Source of the DNA: a virus
Strand: one strand, 5' to 3'
IMG/VR virus record: IMGVR_UViG_3300025112_000047
Location: 1-41,612 of that record
Length of the DNA stretch: 41,612 nucleotides
Positions 29,209 to 36,584 of this stretch are shown here, piece after piece. A program made the position numbers and the translations under genes. The notes below the pieces were generated by a model. It made no database searches and was not told the origin of the DNA. It saw only the letters and a program-made list of their open reading frames with translations. The number at the start of each line of letters is the position of its first letter. Positions within the stretch are counted from its first letter, which is position 1.

Positions 29209-30416
29209 ATGTTATGCCCCACTCCACGACAATCGGCGGATCGAGCGCCGCGCGCGTTCTCGCGTGCCCGGCCAGCATGAAGCTTTGCGCGAGCATGCCG
29301 AGGTCGCCCGACAGTGATTACAGCCGCGAGGGCACAGCTCTGCACTCCGCGGTCGAGTTTGCGCTACAAGACGGCCGCTTGCCGTTCACGAGCGACACGT
29401 CGTCCATGATTGGCCGCGTGTTTGACGGTATCACCTTGACCGCGGAGCACATTGACACTTGCATTGACCCCGCTCTCAGTATGTTCGATGAAGTCTACGA
29501 TGAATACGTCGAAAAGTCGGGCGAAGTGGAATTTGTGCTTGAGCAGAAGGTCAAGTTCCCCGGTATACCGAAAGCTTTCGGAACGGCCGACCTCACCCTA
29601 TCCGCTGAACACGGCGTGGCTATTCTAGATTGGAAGTTTGGACGCGGCGTAACCGTAAGCGCGCACGAGAGCGCGCAGGGAATGTTTTACGCGCTGGGCG
29701 CGGTGACGACGAAGACCGATGGCTTTCCCGATGACCAACCAGTCGAGATTATTATTGTACAGCCGCGTATTGCGGAAGAACCGTCCCGGTGGGTGACCAA
29801 CGGGGCGCGGCTCAAGCAGTTCCAGACCGATTTGATCGCCGCGTATGAAGAAGCGATTGGGGACAGCCCCAGCTACGCGCGCGGCGAACATTGCCGGTTC
29901 TGTACAGCCAAGCCGGTTTGCCCTCAATATAAAGACGTGGGGCAGAAGCTGAACGCGCTGGTTGCTAAAAAAGCGGACCCGGTGGTCGAGAATTTTACGC
30001 CTGAAGATTTGGCCGAATGGGCGCGGCAGGCAGACATCGTTGAGGCGTGGGCCAAAGCCGTGCGGCAGCTGATGATGCAAGAGGCCGAAGCAGGCCGACC
30101 GCCGACGGGAATGAAACTTGTGCAAAAGCAGGCAAATACTTCGTGGGTTAACGACGATCCTAAAGCTATTGATCGCATGCTGGCGCGCCTTGGCCTCGGG
30201 CTGGACGTGCGACGCCAGCCATGGAAAAACGCCAGCCCCACGCAGGCTAAAAAGGCACTTAAGAAGCTGGGTAAAGAGCTGCGCGATGGCGTAACACAGC
30301 GGCTGCCCGGTAAGCCGGTGCTGGTACCCGACGACGATCCCCGGCCGGCAATTGTGACGCACGAAGAGCGTGTCGAGAAGATCGGTGTGGCTTTGCACGA
30401 TTTGGAGCAAGATTAG
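29205..30416 (+). CDS. DUF2800-type Cas4/RecB-like PD-(D/E)xK nuclease
   Basis: 403 residues. Catalytic block: 'KAFGTADLTLSAEHGVAILD' followed by WK (Asp in 'TAD', D-W-K). C-terminal cysteine cluster 'CRFCTAKPVCPQY' (C-x2-C-x5-C), with an N-terminal Cys in 'LACPASMKLC' probably completing an iron-sulfur site, as in Cas4/AddB-type nucleases. 'REGTALHSAVEFAL' gives the conserved His. A role in replication-recombination is inferred from the family and from the following polymerase and helicase genes. Confidence 0.85.
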   Translation: MNVMPHSTTIGGSSAARVLACPASMKLCASMPRSPDSDYSREGTALHSAVEFALQDGRLPFTSDTSSMIGRVFDGITLTAEHIDTCIDPALSMFDEVYDEYVEKSGEVEFVLEQKVKFPGIPKAFGTADLTLSAEHGVAILDWKFGRGVTVSAHESAQGMFYALGAVTTKTDGFPDDQPVEIIIVQPRIAEEPSRWVTNGARLKQFQTDLIAAYEEAIGDSPSYARGEHCRFCTAKPVCPQYKDVGQKLNALVAKKADPVVENFTPEDLAEWARQADIVEAWAKAVRQLMMQEAEAGRPPTGMKLVQKQANTSWVNDDPKAIDRMLARLGLGLDVRRQPWKNASPTQAKKALKKLGKELRDGVTQRLPGKPVLVPDDDPRPAIVTHEERVEKIGVALHDLEQD

Positions 30417-30488
30417 CCCGGTTCCCGGGGCGGGCGTTATGAACCCCGGGGTTTTGAAACTAGCTAATGGCAAAAGGATATTAGCAAA

Positions 30489-31202
30489 ATGGCGAATGAA
30501 ATAGCTGAACAAGACGAAGCGCTTGCGAAACTGCAGGTTGCGGTGCGCAACACCAAGCGGTCCATGCCGAATGTGGGTGGACCGGTGCCTTATCTGAAAA
30601 TGGGTAAGGATGGTTTTTGGGTGTTTGGTGCCAAAAACGAAGAGGTACAAGACGGCTCACTTTGGGCCATCGACCCACTGTCTTACCGGTACGGCTTTGT
30701 GTGCTGGACGAACTACCCTAAAGAGGCTAAGCGTAAAAATGAGAACCTCGGTGTAATGACCGTGGCGCTCGATGAAGAAGCGTTGACGCTGGACGACATG
30801 CCTACCCGGACGGACAAAGACACCGGGAAGAATTGGCCGTGGGCCCCTGTGATCGAAATGCGTCTTAAGTGCGTATTTGGTGAAGACCAGGGTACTGAGG
30901 TCTTATGGCAGACGTCGTCTGTGGGTGGCACAAGGCTCGGTTCAGAGTACCTTGAGGAGTTAGACCGCAACATCGCCAAGGGCCTACCAGTGGCCGTGGT
31001 GAAGTTGGTGTCGGAGTCTTATGACCACACGCAGTATGGGAAGATTTACACCCCGACGTTTGTGTATGATCGGTGGTTGCCTTTAGGGACCACCAGTCTG
31101 GACGACGCTCCAGAAGAGATCGAAGCTCCTGTTGCTGACGAAGAGGTTAAAAAAGACGCCGCTCCCGCTCCCACACGGAAGCGTCGTCGCCCGGCGGCCT
31201 AG
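30489..31202 (+). CDS. Unknown replication-operon protein, possible ssDNA-binding protein
   Basis: 237 residues. The core is beta-rich and aromatic ('PVPYLKMGKDGFWVFGAKNE', 'PLSYRYGFVCWTNYPKEAKR', 'TYGKI'-like 'HTQYGKIYTPTFVYDRWLPL'). The tail is acidic, then basic ('APTRKRRRPAA'). It stands between the nuclease and polymerase genes, where many phages encode a ssDNA-binding protein; that is the only basis for the suggestion. A strong terminator follows, so its level may be set apart from the polymerase. Confidence 0.5.
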   Translation: MANEIAEQDEALAKLQVAVRNTKRSMPNVGGPVPYLKMGKDGFWVFGAKNEEVQDGSLWAIDPLSYRYGFVCWTNYPKEAKRKNENLGVMTVALDEEALTLDDMPTRTDKDTGKNWPWAPVIEMRLKCVFGEDQGTEVLWQTSSVGGTRLGSEYLEELDRNIAKGLPVAVVKLVSESYDHTQYGKIYTPTFVYDRWLPLGTTSLDDAPEEIEAPVADEEVKKDAAPAPTRKRRRPAA

Positions 31203-31222
31203 CCCTCGGTTCTCTTTGTCAC

Positions 31223-31266
31223 CCCCGGCGGCAGAATCCTCCCCGCCTGCCGCCGGGGTCTTTTTA
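31223..31266 (+). terminator. Intrinsic terminator before the polymerase N-half
   Basis: Perfect 12-bp GC-rich stem (31223-31234 with 31247-31258), 12-base loop, then TCTTTTT. It lies inside a co-directional operon, so only part of transcription should reach the polymerase and helicase genes. Confidence 0.9.
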
Positions 31267-31278
31267 AATAAGGAAAAC

Positions 31279-32520
31279 ATGACCGACCTCGTACAATCCA
31301 TCGACCAAATCTGCTTCATGGATAGCGAAACGCGCCGAGTCGCGGGCACGACTTGCCCTAACGTGATCAAGGCGGGCGGTCACCGTTATTTTGACAACTG
31401 TTTCGCTACCATCTGGTCTTGGGCCGTCGGCAACGCCCCCATCGAAATTGCGTCTTTACGTCACGGTTTCGATGGGCGGCTGTCGTGGGAGCACGACGCG
31501 CCAGACAGGCTTAAAAGATTTTACGAGCGCGCAGAGCGCGGCGAAGCTTACTTCGCCGCCTGGAATATGGCGTTCGACCGGGGCGTGTGGAACGGTCCAC
31601 AAAGCGATTTCCCGCCCCTTCGCATTGATATGACCATCGACGTCATGGCACAGGCCGTCGCGGCCGGTTGCCCGGCCACTTTGGCGGGCGCATCGACGTG
31701 GCTAAACGTGGCGCAGAAGATGGAGGAAGGTAAAAAGCTGATCGACCTTTACGAGCCCCCGGACGGTCTGCAGCCATCAGACCGGCCCTACGATTGGGAC
31801 AGGTTTGAAGACTACGCGATCCGTGATTCGGAAGCACTGCGCGATGTGTACAACGTGACGCTACCGCTATCTCGGGAAGAATGGGAGGTTTACTGGGCCA
31901 GCGAGGCGATCAACGACCGGGGCGTGGGGCTGGATACTTATGCCTGTGCGGCCGTGTCTGTACTCGTTGACGAAAACCTTGCGCGCATGAACGAACGGGT
32001 TATTGCTTTGACGGGCGGCAAGGTCACGGCGATCACGCAGCCCGCCCGGATTATTGACTTCGTGGCGCCCATTCTGCGCGATCACGCTTCTGTAAGGCAG
32101 TCTCTCGTCAAGCGGAAGGCTAAGTTAGGCGACGACGGTACGATAATTCGACCAGAGAAGCTGTCTCTGAGCCGTGACAGGCTGGAAATAGTGCTTGTGT
32201 ACCTCGATGTCTTACAAGAGCGCGAGGGGTTGTCTGACGAGCTACAGCGCGTACACGAGCTGCTGACCTTACGTCATTATGGCGGGTCGGCTACGCCGGG
32301 TAAATTCTTGAAAGCCCTGAACGTATCGCACGGTGGGCGGCTCAAGGGACAGTATGTGTTCAACGGCGCGCCGCAGACCGGCCGGTTTAGCAGTCGCGGC
32401 GTTCAGATCCATAACCTAACCCGGGCTCACTTGGCCGAGCTGGAAGATGCAGCACTTAACGTCATATCCGCCTTGAAGGACAAACGGGTTCGCGCGCGGG
32501 TCAGAGAGATGGGGTACTGA
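31279..32520 (+). CDS. DNA polymerase I (family A), N-terminal exonuclease/thumb half
   Basis: 413 residues from the ATG at 31279 with AAGGA ahead; the open frame extends to 31132 but crosses the terminator. A DEDDy 3'-5' exonuclease is visible: 'FMDSETRR' (Asp15, Glu17), 'AAWNMAFD' (Asp100) and 'YAIRDSEAL' (Tyr179, Asp183). The thumb region 'LTLRHYGGSATPGKFLKAL' and the front of the polymerase fold 'FNGAPQTGRFSSRGVQIHNL' follow. Then the gene ends with 'ARVREMGY' and a stop. Motifs A, B and C are absent here and are in 27365-28330 on the minus strand. The two proteins are expected to associate. Confidence 0.88.
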   Translation: MTDLVQSIDQICFMDSETRRVAGTTCPNVIKAGGHRYFDNCFATIWSWAVGNAPIEIASLRHGFDGRLSWEHDAPDRLKRFYERAERGEAYFAAWNMAFDRGVWNGPQSDFPPLRIDMTIDVMAQAVAAGCPATLAGASTWLNVAQKMEEGKKLIDLYEPPDGLQPSDRPYDWDRFEDYAIRDSEALRDVYNVTLPLSREEWEVYWASEAINDRGVGLDTYACAAVSVLVDENLARMNERVIALTGGKVTAITQPARIIDFVAPILRDHASVRQSLVKRKAKLGDDGTIIRPEKLSLSRDRLEIVLVYLDVLQEREGLSDELQRVHELLTLRHYGGSATPGKFLKALNVSHGGRLKGQYVFNGAPQTGRFSSRGVQIHNLTRAHLAELEDAALNVISALKDKRVRARVREMGY

Positions 32521-32526
32521 CAGATC

Positions 32527-33930
32527 ATGTTCAGGAAGACTGACCTCCACCCGTACCAGCAAGACCTCGTCACCGCCCTTTACGAGCACGACGAGCTGCT
32601 AGCCATCGTGCCCATGGGCGGGGGGAAGACTGTGTCCGCCTTGACGGCCGCGCAGGAGCTTCACGACTGTGGTGCGATCAGGGGCGGCATAATCCTCGCC
32701 CCCAAGCGGGTGGCTCGGGAAGTATGGCCGCGGGAGATTGAAGAATGGGAGCACCTAGGGTTAAACCTAGTGTTAGTGACCGGTTCGCGGGAACAGCGCA
32801 AAAAGAAGCTGGCGCGCGAAGCGGACCTGTGGATCGTCGGCATAGATAGTACTGACTGGCTGGTGAGAGAGCTTAAGAACTATCCAGCCGACGATCCACG
32901 GTACGACATCGTTATCATTGACGAAATGAGCCGTTACAAGACCATGGACGGTAAGTGGGGTACTCCCGGCAAACGCTCTCGGCAGCTGGCTATAGCGGCC
33001 GATGACTTTAAGATCCGTTGGGGCCTGACCGGTACACCTATGCCAGGCAGCGAAGCTGATATGTTCCAGCCCGCGAGGATTTTGACCCGCCGCCGCATAT
33101 GGGACGAAGACTTCCTTTCGTGGCGCATGGAACACTTCAAGCCGGATAATCCGGTCACGCAATTCCGGTGGGAGTTGCGAGAGGACCATAAAGAACAGGT
33201 ATGGGGCGACATCGCGCGGTTCTGCTACGTCGTGGACGCAAATCAGCTGCCCCCGCAGCCAGAGCTTGTGCCGGTCCACCACTGGGTTGACCTGCCCAAA
33301 CGGGCTCGGGAAGCGTACGATGAGATGGTCAAAGACCTTGTTGTCGAGTGCGACGGCGATTTCGTGATGGCTGAAAACCAAGCGGTAGCGGCTGGCAAAC
33401 TGGATCAGATCGCGCAGGGTTTTGTGTACAGAGACGGCGAAGTTTTTGAGCATCTGCACACGGCCAAGATCGAGGCACTCAGAGACTTGGTCGCCGGACT
33501 CGGCGGCCAGCAAGCGATGATCACATACTGGTACCGGGAAGATTTAGATGTGCTGACCGACGCCTTCCCCCACATGCGGGTGCTCACAGGCGACAAAGGG
33601 GGTAAGTGGAACGAGACTTCCGCCACTGACGAATGGAACAAAGGAAACGCTCAACTTCTCGCTGTCCATCCCGCCAGTGCCGGTCACGGGCTTAACCTGC
33701 AAAAGAGTAGCGCGGGGCAGATTATCCACTACTGTCTGTCTTGGTCGTCGGAGTTGCTGGAGCAGGTCCGCGCGCGGATTGCCCGGCAGGGCAATAAGAA
33801 TGAGCGGGTCATTGAACACATGATCTTAGTGCGCGACACGTTGGACGACTTGAAACTTTCGCGGCACGGCGAGAACATCGAAGCGCAGAATTTATTCATG
33901 CAATACGCCAAAAAACACCAACTTTCGTGA
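32527..33930 (+). CDS. SNF2-type (SF2) DNA helicase
   Basis: 467 residues. Motif I 'VPMGGGKTVSAL' at 28-39, motif II 'IVIIDEMSRYK', motif III 'GLTGTPMPG', and C-terminal motifs V-VI 'SAGHGLNLQK' and 'EQVRARIARQGNKN' give a complete SF2 helicase of the phage SNF2 group. It starts six bases after the polymerase N-half. In many phages this helicase follows DNA polymerase and VRR-NUC genes, so the missing polymerase C-half and VRR-NUC would once have been expected in this gap. Confidence 0.9.
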   Translation: MFRKTDLHPYQQDLVTALYEHDELLAIVPMGGGKTVSALTAAQELHDCGAIRGGIILAPKRVAREVWPREIEEWEHLGLNLVLVTGSREQRKKKLAREADLWIVGIDSTDWLVRELKNYPADDPRYDIVIIDEMSRYKTMDGKWGTPGKRSRQLAIAADDFKIRWGLTGTPMPGSEADMFQPARILTRRRIWDEDFLSWRMEHFKPDNPVTQFRWELREDHKEQVWGDIARFCYVVDANQLPPQPELVPVHHWVDLPKRAREAYDEMVKDLVVECDGDFVMAENQAVAAGKLDQIAQGFVYRDGEVFEHLHTAKIEALRDLVAGLGGQQAMITYWYREDLDVLTDAFPHMRVLTGDKGGKWNETSATDEWNKGNAQLLAVHPASAGHGLNLQKSSAGQIIHYCLSWSSELLEQVRARIARQGNKNERVIEHMILVRDTLDDLKLSRHGENIEAQNLFMQYAKKHQLS

Positions 33931-34023
33931 TCTCGTTATATGGCCTGCCCCATCTAGTGAAAGCATGGCGAATAAATGAAGCCTAAAGCTTCCGCCGTTT
34001 TGAGAGACCCAGAAAGGAATTCA

Positions 34024-34449
34024 ATGAAAAATTCAAAACTATTGCAGGAGGAAGAAGTAGCGGAAACCTCTACGGAAGAGCCTCAAATTTCTGACGAACG
34101 AAAGATTGATCCTCGCAACAAACTTAACGAGCTAACTGCAAAAGAATGGATCGTTGAGACTATCTCTGTTTGGAACCAACGCGGCCTTGGAGCCGGGCAT
34201 CCGGACGCGAAGATTGAGCGCCAGCATCCCGCTCCTTTCTCCTTCACTGACGTTGGTCGCCTTGTACGCTATTTCACCAAGAGTGGGCAGACTGTCCTCG
34301 ATCCCTTCCTTGGCGTTGGATCGACTCTTAAAGCATGCGCCGTCGATCAGCGGAAGGGTATCGGCATTGAGCTTAACCCCGACTATGTTTCGATTGCTCG
34401 GAAGCGTCTTGCCGATACGAAGGCCAGTATGGCCGAAGCAATTATTTAG
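34024..34449 (+). CDS. N6/N4 DNA methyltransferase fragment lacking the catalytic motif
   Basis: 141 residues from the ATG at 34024 (AAAGGA ahead); the frame opens at 33976 without a good site. The SAM-binding motif 'VLDPFLGVGSTLKACAVDQR' and 'GIGIELNPDYVSIARKRL' are typical of the N6_N4_Mtase family, preceded by 'HPAPFSFTDVGRLVRYFTKS'. The catalytic DPPY/SPPY motif and target-recognition half are missing, and none is found up to 34743. It may be a decayed gene, a SAM-binding decoy or one part of a split enzyme. Confidence 0.7.
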   Translation: MKNSKLLQEEEVAETSTEEPQISDERKIDPRNKLNELTAKEWIVETISVWNQRGLGAGHPDAKIERQHPAPFSFTDVGRLVRYFTKSGQTVLDPFLGVGSTLKACAVDQRKGIGIELNPDYVSIARKRLADTKASMAEAII

Positions 34450-34509
34450 GCGGGCGATACGCTCCAGGGTAGGGCTCTGTTGCGGGTAGTTCGGAAATTA
34501 GCTTTTTCA

Positions 34510-34638
34510 ATGACCGATAAAGATCAACCCTGTGGGCTGGAATACAACGATGGTTCTTATGCTGCTGCGCCGTGGGCTCCCGCTATCCTCGATGGGAGTT
34601 CCACTTCTTACGACGTAAACACGACCGATGCCCAATGA
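34510..34638 (+). CDS. Possible 42-residue protein
   Basis: ATG at 34510 to TGA at 34638: 'MTDKDQPCGLEYNDGSYAAA' and on. Codon use and composition look protein-like, but the ribosome site is weak and the end runs into an inverted repeat. It may be part of the decayed methylase region. Confidence 0.3.
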   Translation: MTDKDQPCGLEYNDGSYAAAPWAPAILDGSSTSYDVNTTDAQ

Positions 34639-34717
34639 CACTAATGACACCCGATCCTATATAGGACGCTACTCGGGGCTAGCGTCGATAAGTAGGTGAA
34701 GTGTCATAGGTGTCATT
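34634..34717. terminator. Complex inverted repeat between convergent operons
   Basis: 17-bp arms (34634-34650 and 34701-34717, two central mismatches) enclose a 50-bp stretch that itself holds a perfect palindrome TCCTATATAGGA (34655-34666) and a CGCTA/TAGCG stem (34667-34684). It lies where the plus-strand replication operon and the late minus-strand unit meet, so a two-way terminator or boundary is likely. No long U-run is present. Confidence 0.5.
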
Positions 34718-34743
34718 CTTGATCCCAGTAATGCGTATCTCGG

Positions 34744-34929
34744 TCACCTACAAAATTTCTCAACCTTCATGTTGTGCCCCACCAGCCATTGCTTTGTGGG
34801 GCGGGACAGGATGTCCGAATCCTGTCGCACATATTTGGTTACCCACGCACACTCAGTACTCGCCAGATTCGCGCAGCCGCTTGTCCAACTCAGCGTCAGA
34901 CATACGAGCAATAGTTTCATCAATCTCAT
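34744..34929 (-). CDS. Outer-membrane spanin lipoprotein (Rz1-like o-spanin)
   Basis: 61 residues, AGGAGAGG ahead of the ATG. A lipoprotein signal 'MRLMKLLLVCLTLSWTSGC' ends in a lipobox with Thr at -3, Ser, Gly, then Cys19; Thr at -3 is less common than Leu. The mature part is only 43 residues. The gene starts inside, and out of frame with, the i-spanin gene and extends beyond it, the classical overlapping Rz/Rz1 layout. Role: fusing inner and outer membranes in the last lysis step. Confidence 0.78.
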   Translation of the reverse strand: MRLMKLLLVCLTLSWTSGCANLASTECAWVTKYVRQDSDILSRPTKQWLVGHNMKVEKFCR

Positions 34930-35068
34930 GCGCCTCTCCTGCTTGTTTTAAGCCCTTCTCGGCGTCTTTAAGCCTCTGCGCAGTCTTGCCCCCTCGGAGC
35001 GCTATAAAGTACGCTGTGAGGGCACCCAGGGCCTTCAGGACAAAGTTGCTAATAGCAGCCCACATCAT
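34853..35068 (-). CDS. Inner-membrane spanin (i-spanin) candidate
   Basis: 71 residues. One N-terminal membrane span ('AISNFVLKALGALTAYFIAL') is followed by a charged helical, coiled-coil-like segment ('KTAQRLKDAEKGLKQAGEAH'). It is shorter than lambda Rz (153) but has the right topology, and the o-spanin gene overlaps its 3' end by 77 bases. ATGA coupling to the upstream holin candidate completes the lysis cassette. Confidence 0.7.
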   Translation of the reverse strand: MMWAAISNFVLKALGALTAYFIALRGGKTAQRLKDAEKGLKQAGEAHEIDETIARMSDAELDKRLRESGEY

Positions 35069-35259
35069 TTAGCGTCTGCGTTCTTATCTCTGCCGATATT
35101 AAGGGCGAGGAGGTTCAAAACCTTCAATCCGATGTTGACAACTTTATCATCAGTCGTCGTAGGCGTGAGGACAGTGATGCTCTTAGCGGCTGTAAAGACA
35201 GCCATAAGAGCCACAGCCCAAGTAGGGATATGAGACAGAATTTCAGCGATGAATTCCAT
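35065..35259 (-). CDS. Small membrane protein, holin candidate
   Basis: 64 residues. A span 'IPTWAVALMAVFTAAKSITV' and a second hydrophobic stretch 'VVNIGLKVLNLLALNIG' precede a short charged tail 'RDKNADAK'. Size, topology and place directly before the spanins suggest a holin that would release the lysozyme, but holins share no sequence hallmark, and the XhlA-like protein at 36366-36584 is a competing candidate. Confidence 0.55.
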   Translation of the reverse strand: MEFIAEILSHIPTWAVALMAVFTAAKSITVLTPTTTDDKVVNIGLKVLNLLALNIGRDKNADAK

Positions 35260-35315
35260 ACTGATTTTCTCCGTTTTAATTTTGGCGGCTCAGGTTACAC
35301 TGATTCACCGGTATA

Positions 35316-36353
35316 TTACAAATCCTTGCGCAGGTAGTTTAGGTAATCCGCGCCAGCCTGGACGTCGAAAAAGGTCGTGATCAGCCCCGCGTCGGTGTCT
35401 TCTTTTTCAGGGTTGATGATCGTCACAGCACTGGGCCCGAAGTTGCCATCTGGAAGCCCTAGCTCTTTACCAAATCGGTCGTGAATTTTATACCCCGCTA
35501 CGCGGATGGCGTGAGATACGAGCCCTGTCGCGGGGCACTTCAGTATACCATACGCGGATACATGTTTGTGCCCACAGGTCAGGACATGGTCCCGCCAGCC
35601 TAGCTGGATCGCTTTCATCGCGCCGTGGTTAGGGTTCCACATGGAATGACCGCGAAAGTCGTGTCGAGCATTTACTCTAATTTGTTTGCCGTTGGGCGAT
35701 TTCAGGTTAAGCCTACAGCCGTAATCGTCGTAGACCCCCTTGTGTGTGCGCATCATCCACTTCAGCGGATCGCCGGCACCGGACCAGAGGTCGTGATTGC
35801 CGGCCGTCAGATAAAGCCAGCTCACGGAGTTCACGAACCACTCGGTAAGCTTCCAGGCTTCCTGATGGGACGTGGATTGTTCGCCGTAAAGTCTGGCGAG
35901 TCGTCCCACCCAGTTGTTTTGAAGGTCGCCAACACACCCACCAAACATGCCGTTCGTCTCTCTGACAGTGGTGGCGTCCGCTTCTAGTAGGGCGATGTTA
36001 GTGCCGGGATCATCGACGTGTGGATCGCCGAAATGCGCGATTCCGTACGGGCCATCGATCTTCACTTTGATGTCGATTAACTTGCGCGCGTTGTGCGCGC
36101 TGTCCTGCCGGTCCCACTCCGCTTTGCGGCGGCTCAGTAGTTCGTTTATGTCCGGGTCAAGCGACGGAAGCTCGGGGGCTTCAAACTGTTGGTTCCCTGG
36201 GGATAGCCCGGCGTTTCGGGCTTTATCGAGGTGGGATAAAAATGTTGTCCTGGGCAGACCTAGAAATTCGGCGGCTGCCGTCTGGTGGCCGAACGTATCA
36301 TGGGCATCTAATGCCGCCTGCATTTGTTCGACTGACGTTTTGTGGTTTGCCAC
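35316..36353 (-). CDS. Metallophosphoesterase with N-terminal helix-turn-helix
   Basis: 345 residues. Residues 8-50 look like an HTH ('GHQTAAAEFLGLPRTTFLSH'). The rest is a calcineurin-like phosphoesterase with the full metal set: 'FGDPHVDD' (Asp110, His112), 'GCVGDLQNN' (Asp143, Asn146), 'AGNHDLW' (Asn186, His187), 'ARHDFRG' (His231) and 'CGHKHVSAYG' (His262, His264). It cleaves phosphodiesters or phosphomonoesters; the substrate is unknown. It lies among lysis genes, an odd location shared with some other phages, perhaps as a late DNA- or nucleotide-processing enzyme. Confidence 0.82.
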   Translation of the reverse strand: MANHKTSVEQMQAALDAHDTFGHQTAAAEFLGLPRTTFLSHLDKARNAGLSPGNQQFEAPELPSLDPDINELLSRRKAEWDRQDSAHNARKLIDIKVKIDGPYGIAHFGDPHVDDPGTNIALLEADATTVRETNGMFGGCVGDLQNNWVGRLARLYGEQSTSHQEAWKLTEWFVNSVSWLYLTAGNHDLWSGAGDPLKWMMRTHKGVYDDYGCRLNLKSPNGKQIRVNARHDFRGHSMWNPNHGAMKAIQLGWRDHVLTCGHKHVSAYGILKCPATGLVSHAIRVAGYKIHDRFGKELGLPDGNFGPSAVTIINPEKEDTDAGLITTFFDVQAGADYLNYLRKDL

Positions 36354-36365
36354 ACGATGACCTCA

Positions 36366-36584
36366 CTATAGTTCCGAGGATATTCCGAAAAGTGCGGCGA
36401 TTGTAGTTCCTATCCCCACCACATATGTTCGCCACCGCTTAAGACTCCCGACATCGTTCTCCACATTTTCCAAACGCTCGTTATGCGCGGTTGCGACTGT
36501 TTCCAGAACGCCTTGCATTTTACCGAGGTCGCCCTTCATGTCAACTAAATGGTTTATTACCTCGTTTGTGGTGGGCTCTGTCAT
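36366..36584 (-). CDS. XhlA-like membrane protein (lysis-associated)
   Basis: 72 residues. A helical coiled-coil part ('LVDMKGDLGKMQGVLETVAT', 'ERLENVENDVGSLKRW') is followed by one C-terminal membrane span ('YVVGIGTTIAALFGI'). This is the architecture of XhlA/hemolysin-type proteins that assist holins. The ATGA overlap with the fibre gene places it at the start of the lysis group. Confidence 0.68.
   Translation of the reverse strand: MTEPTTNEVINHLVDMKGDLGKMQGVLETVATAHNERLENVENDVGSLKRWRTYVVGIGTTIAALFGISSEL

Noticed and set aside
29625-30650. 341-codon minus-strand frame opposite the nuclease gene
   Set aside because: It overlaps the clear Cas4/RecB-like gene and has no motif or ribosome site; it is a shadow.
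32773-33513. 246-codon minus-strand frame within the helicase gene
   Set aside because: The helicase frame has all SF2 motifs; the opposite frame has none.
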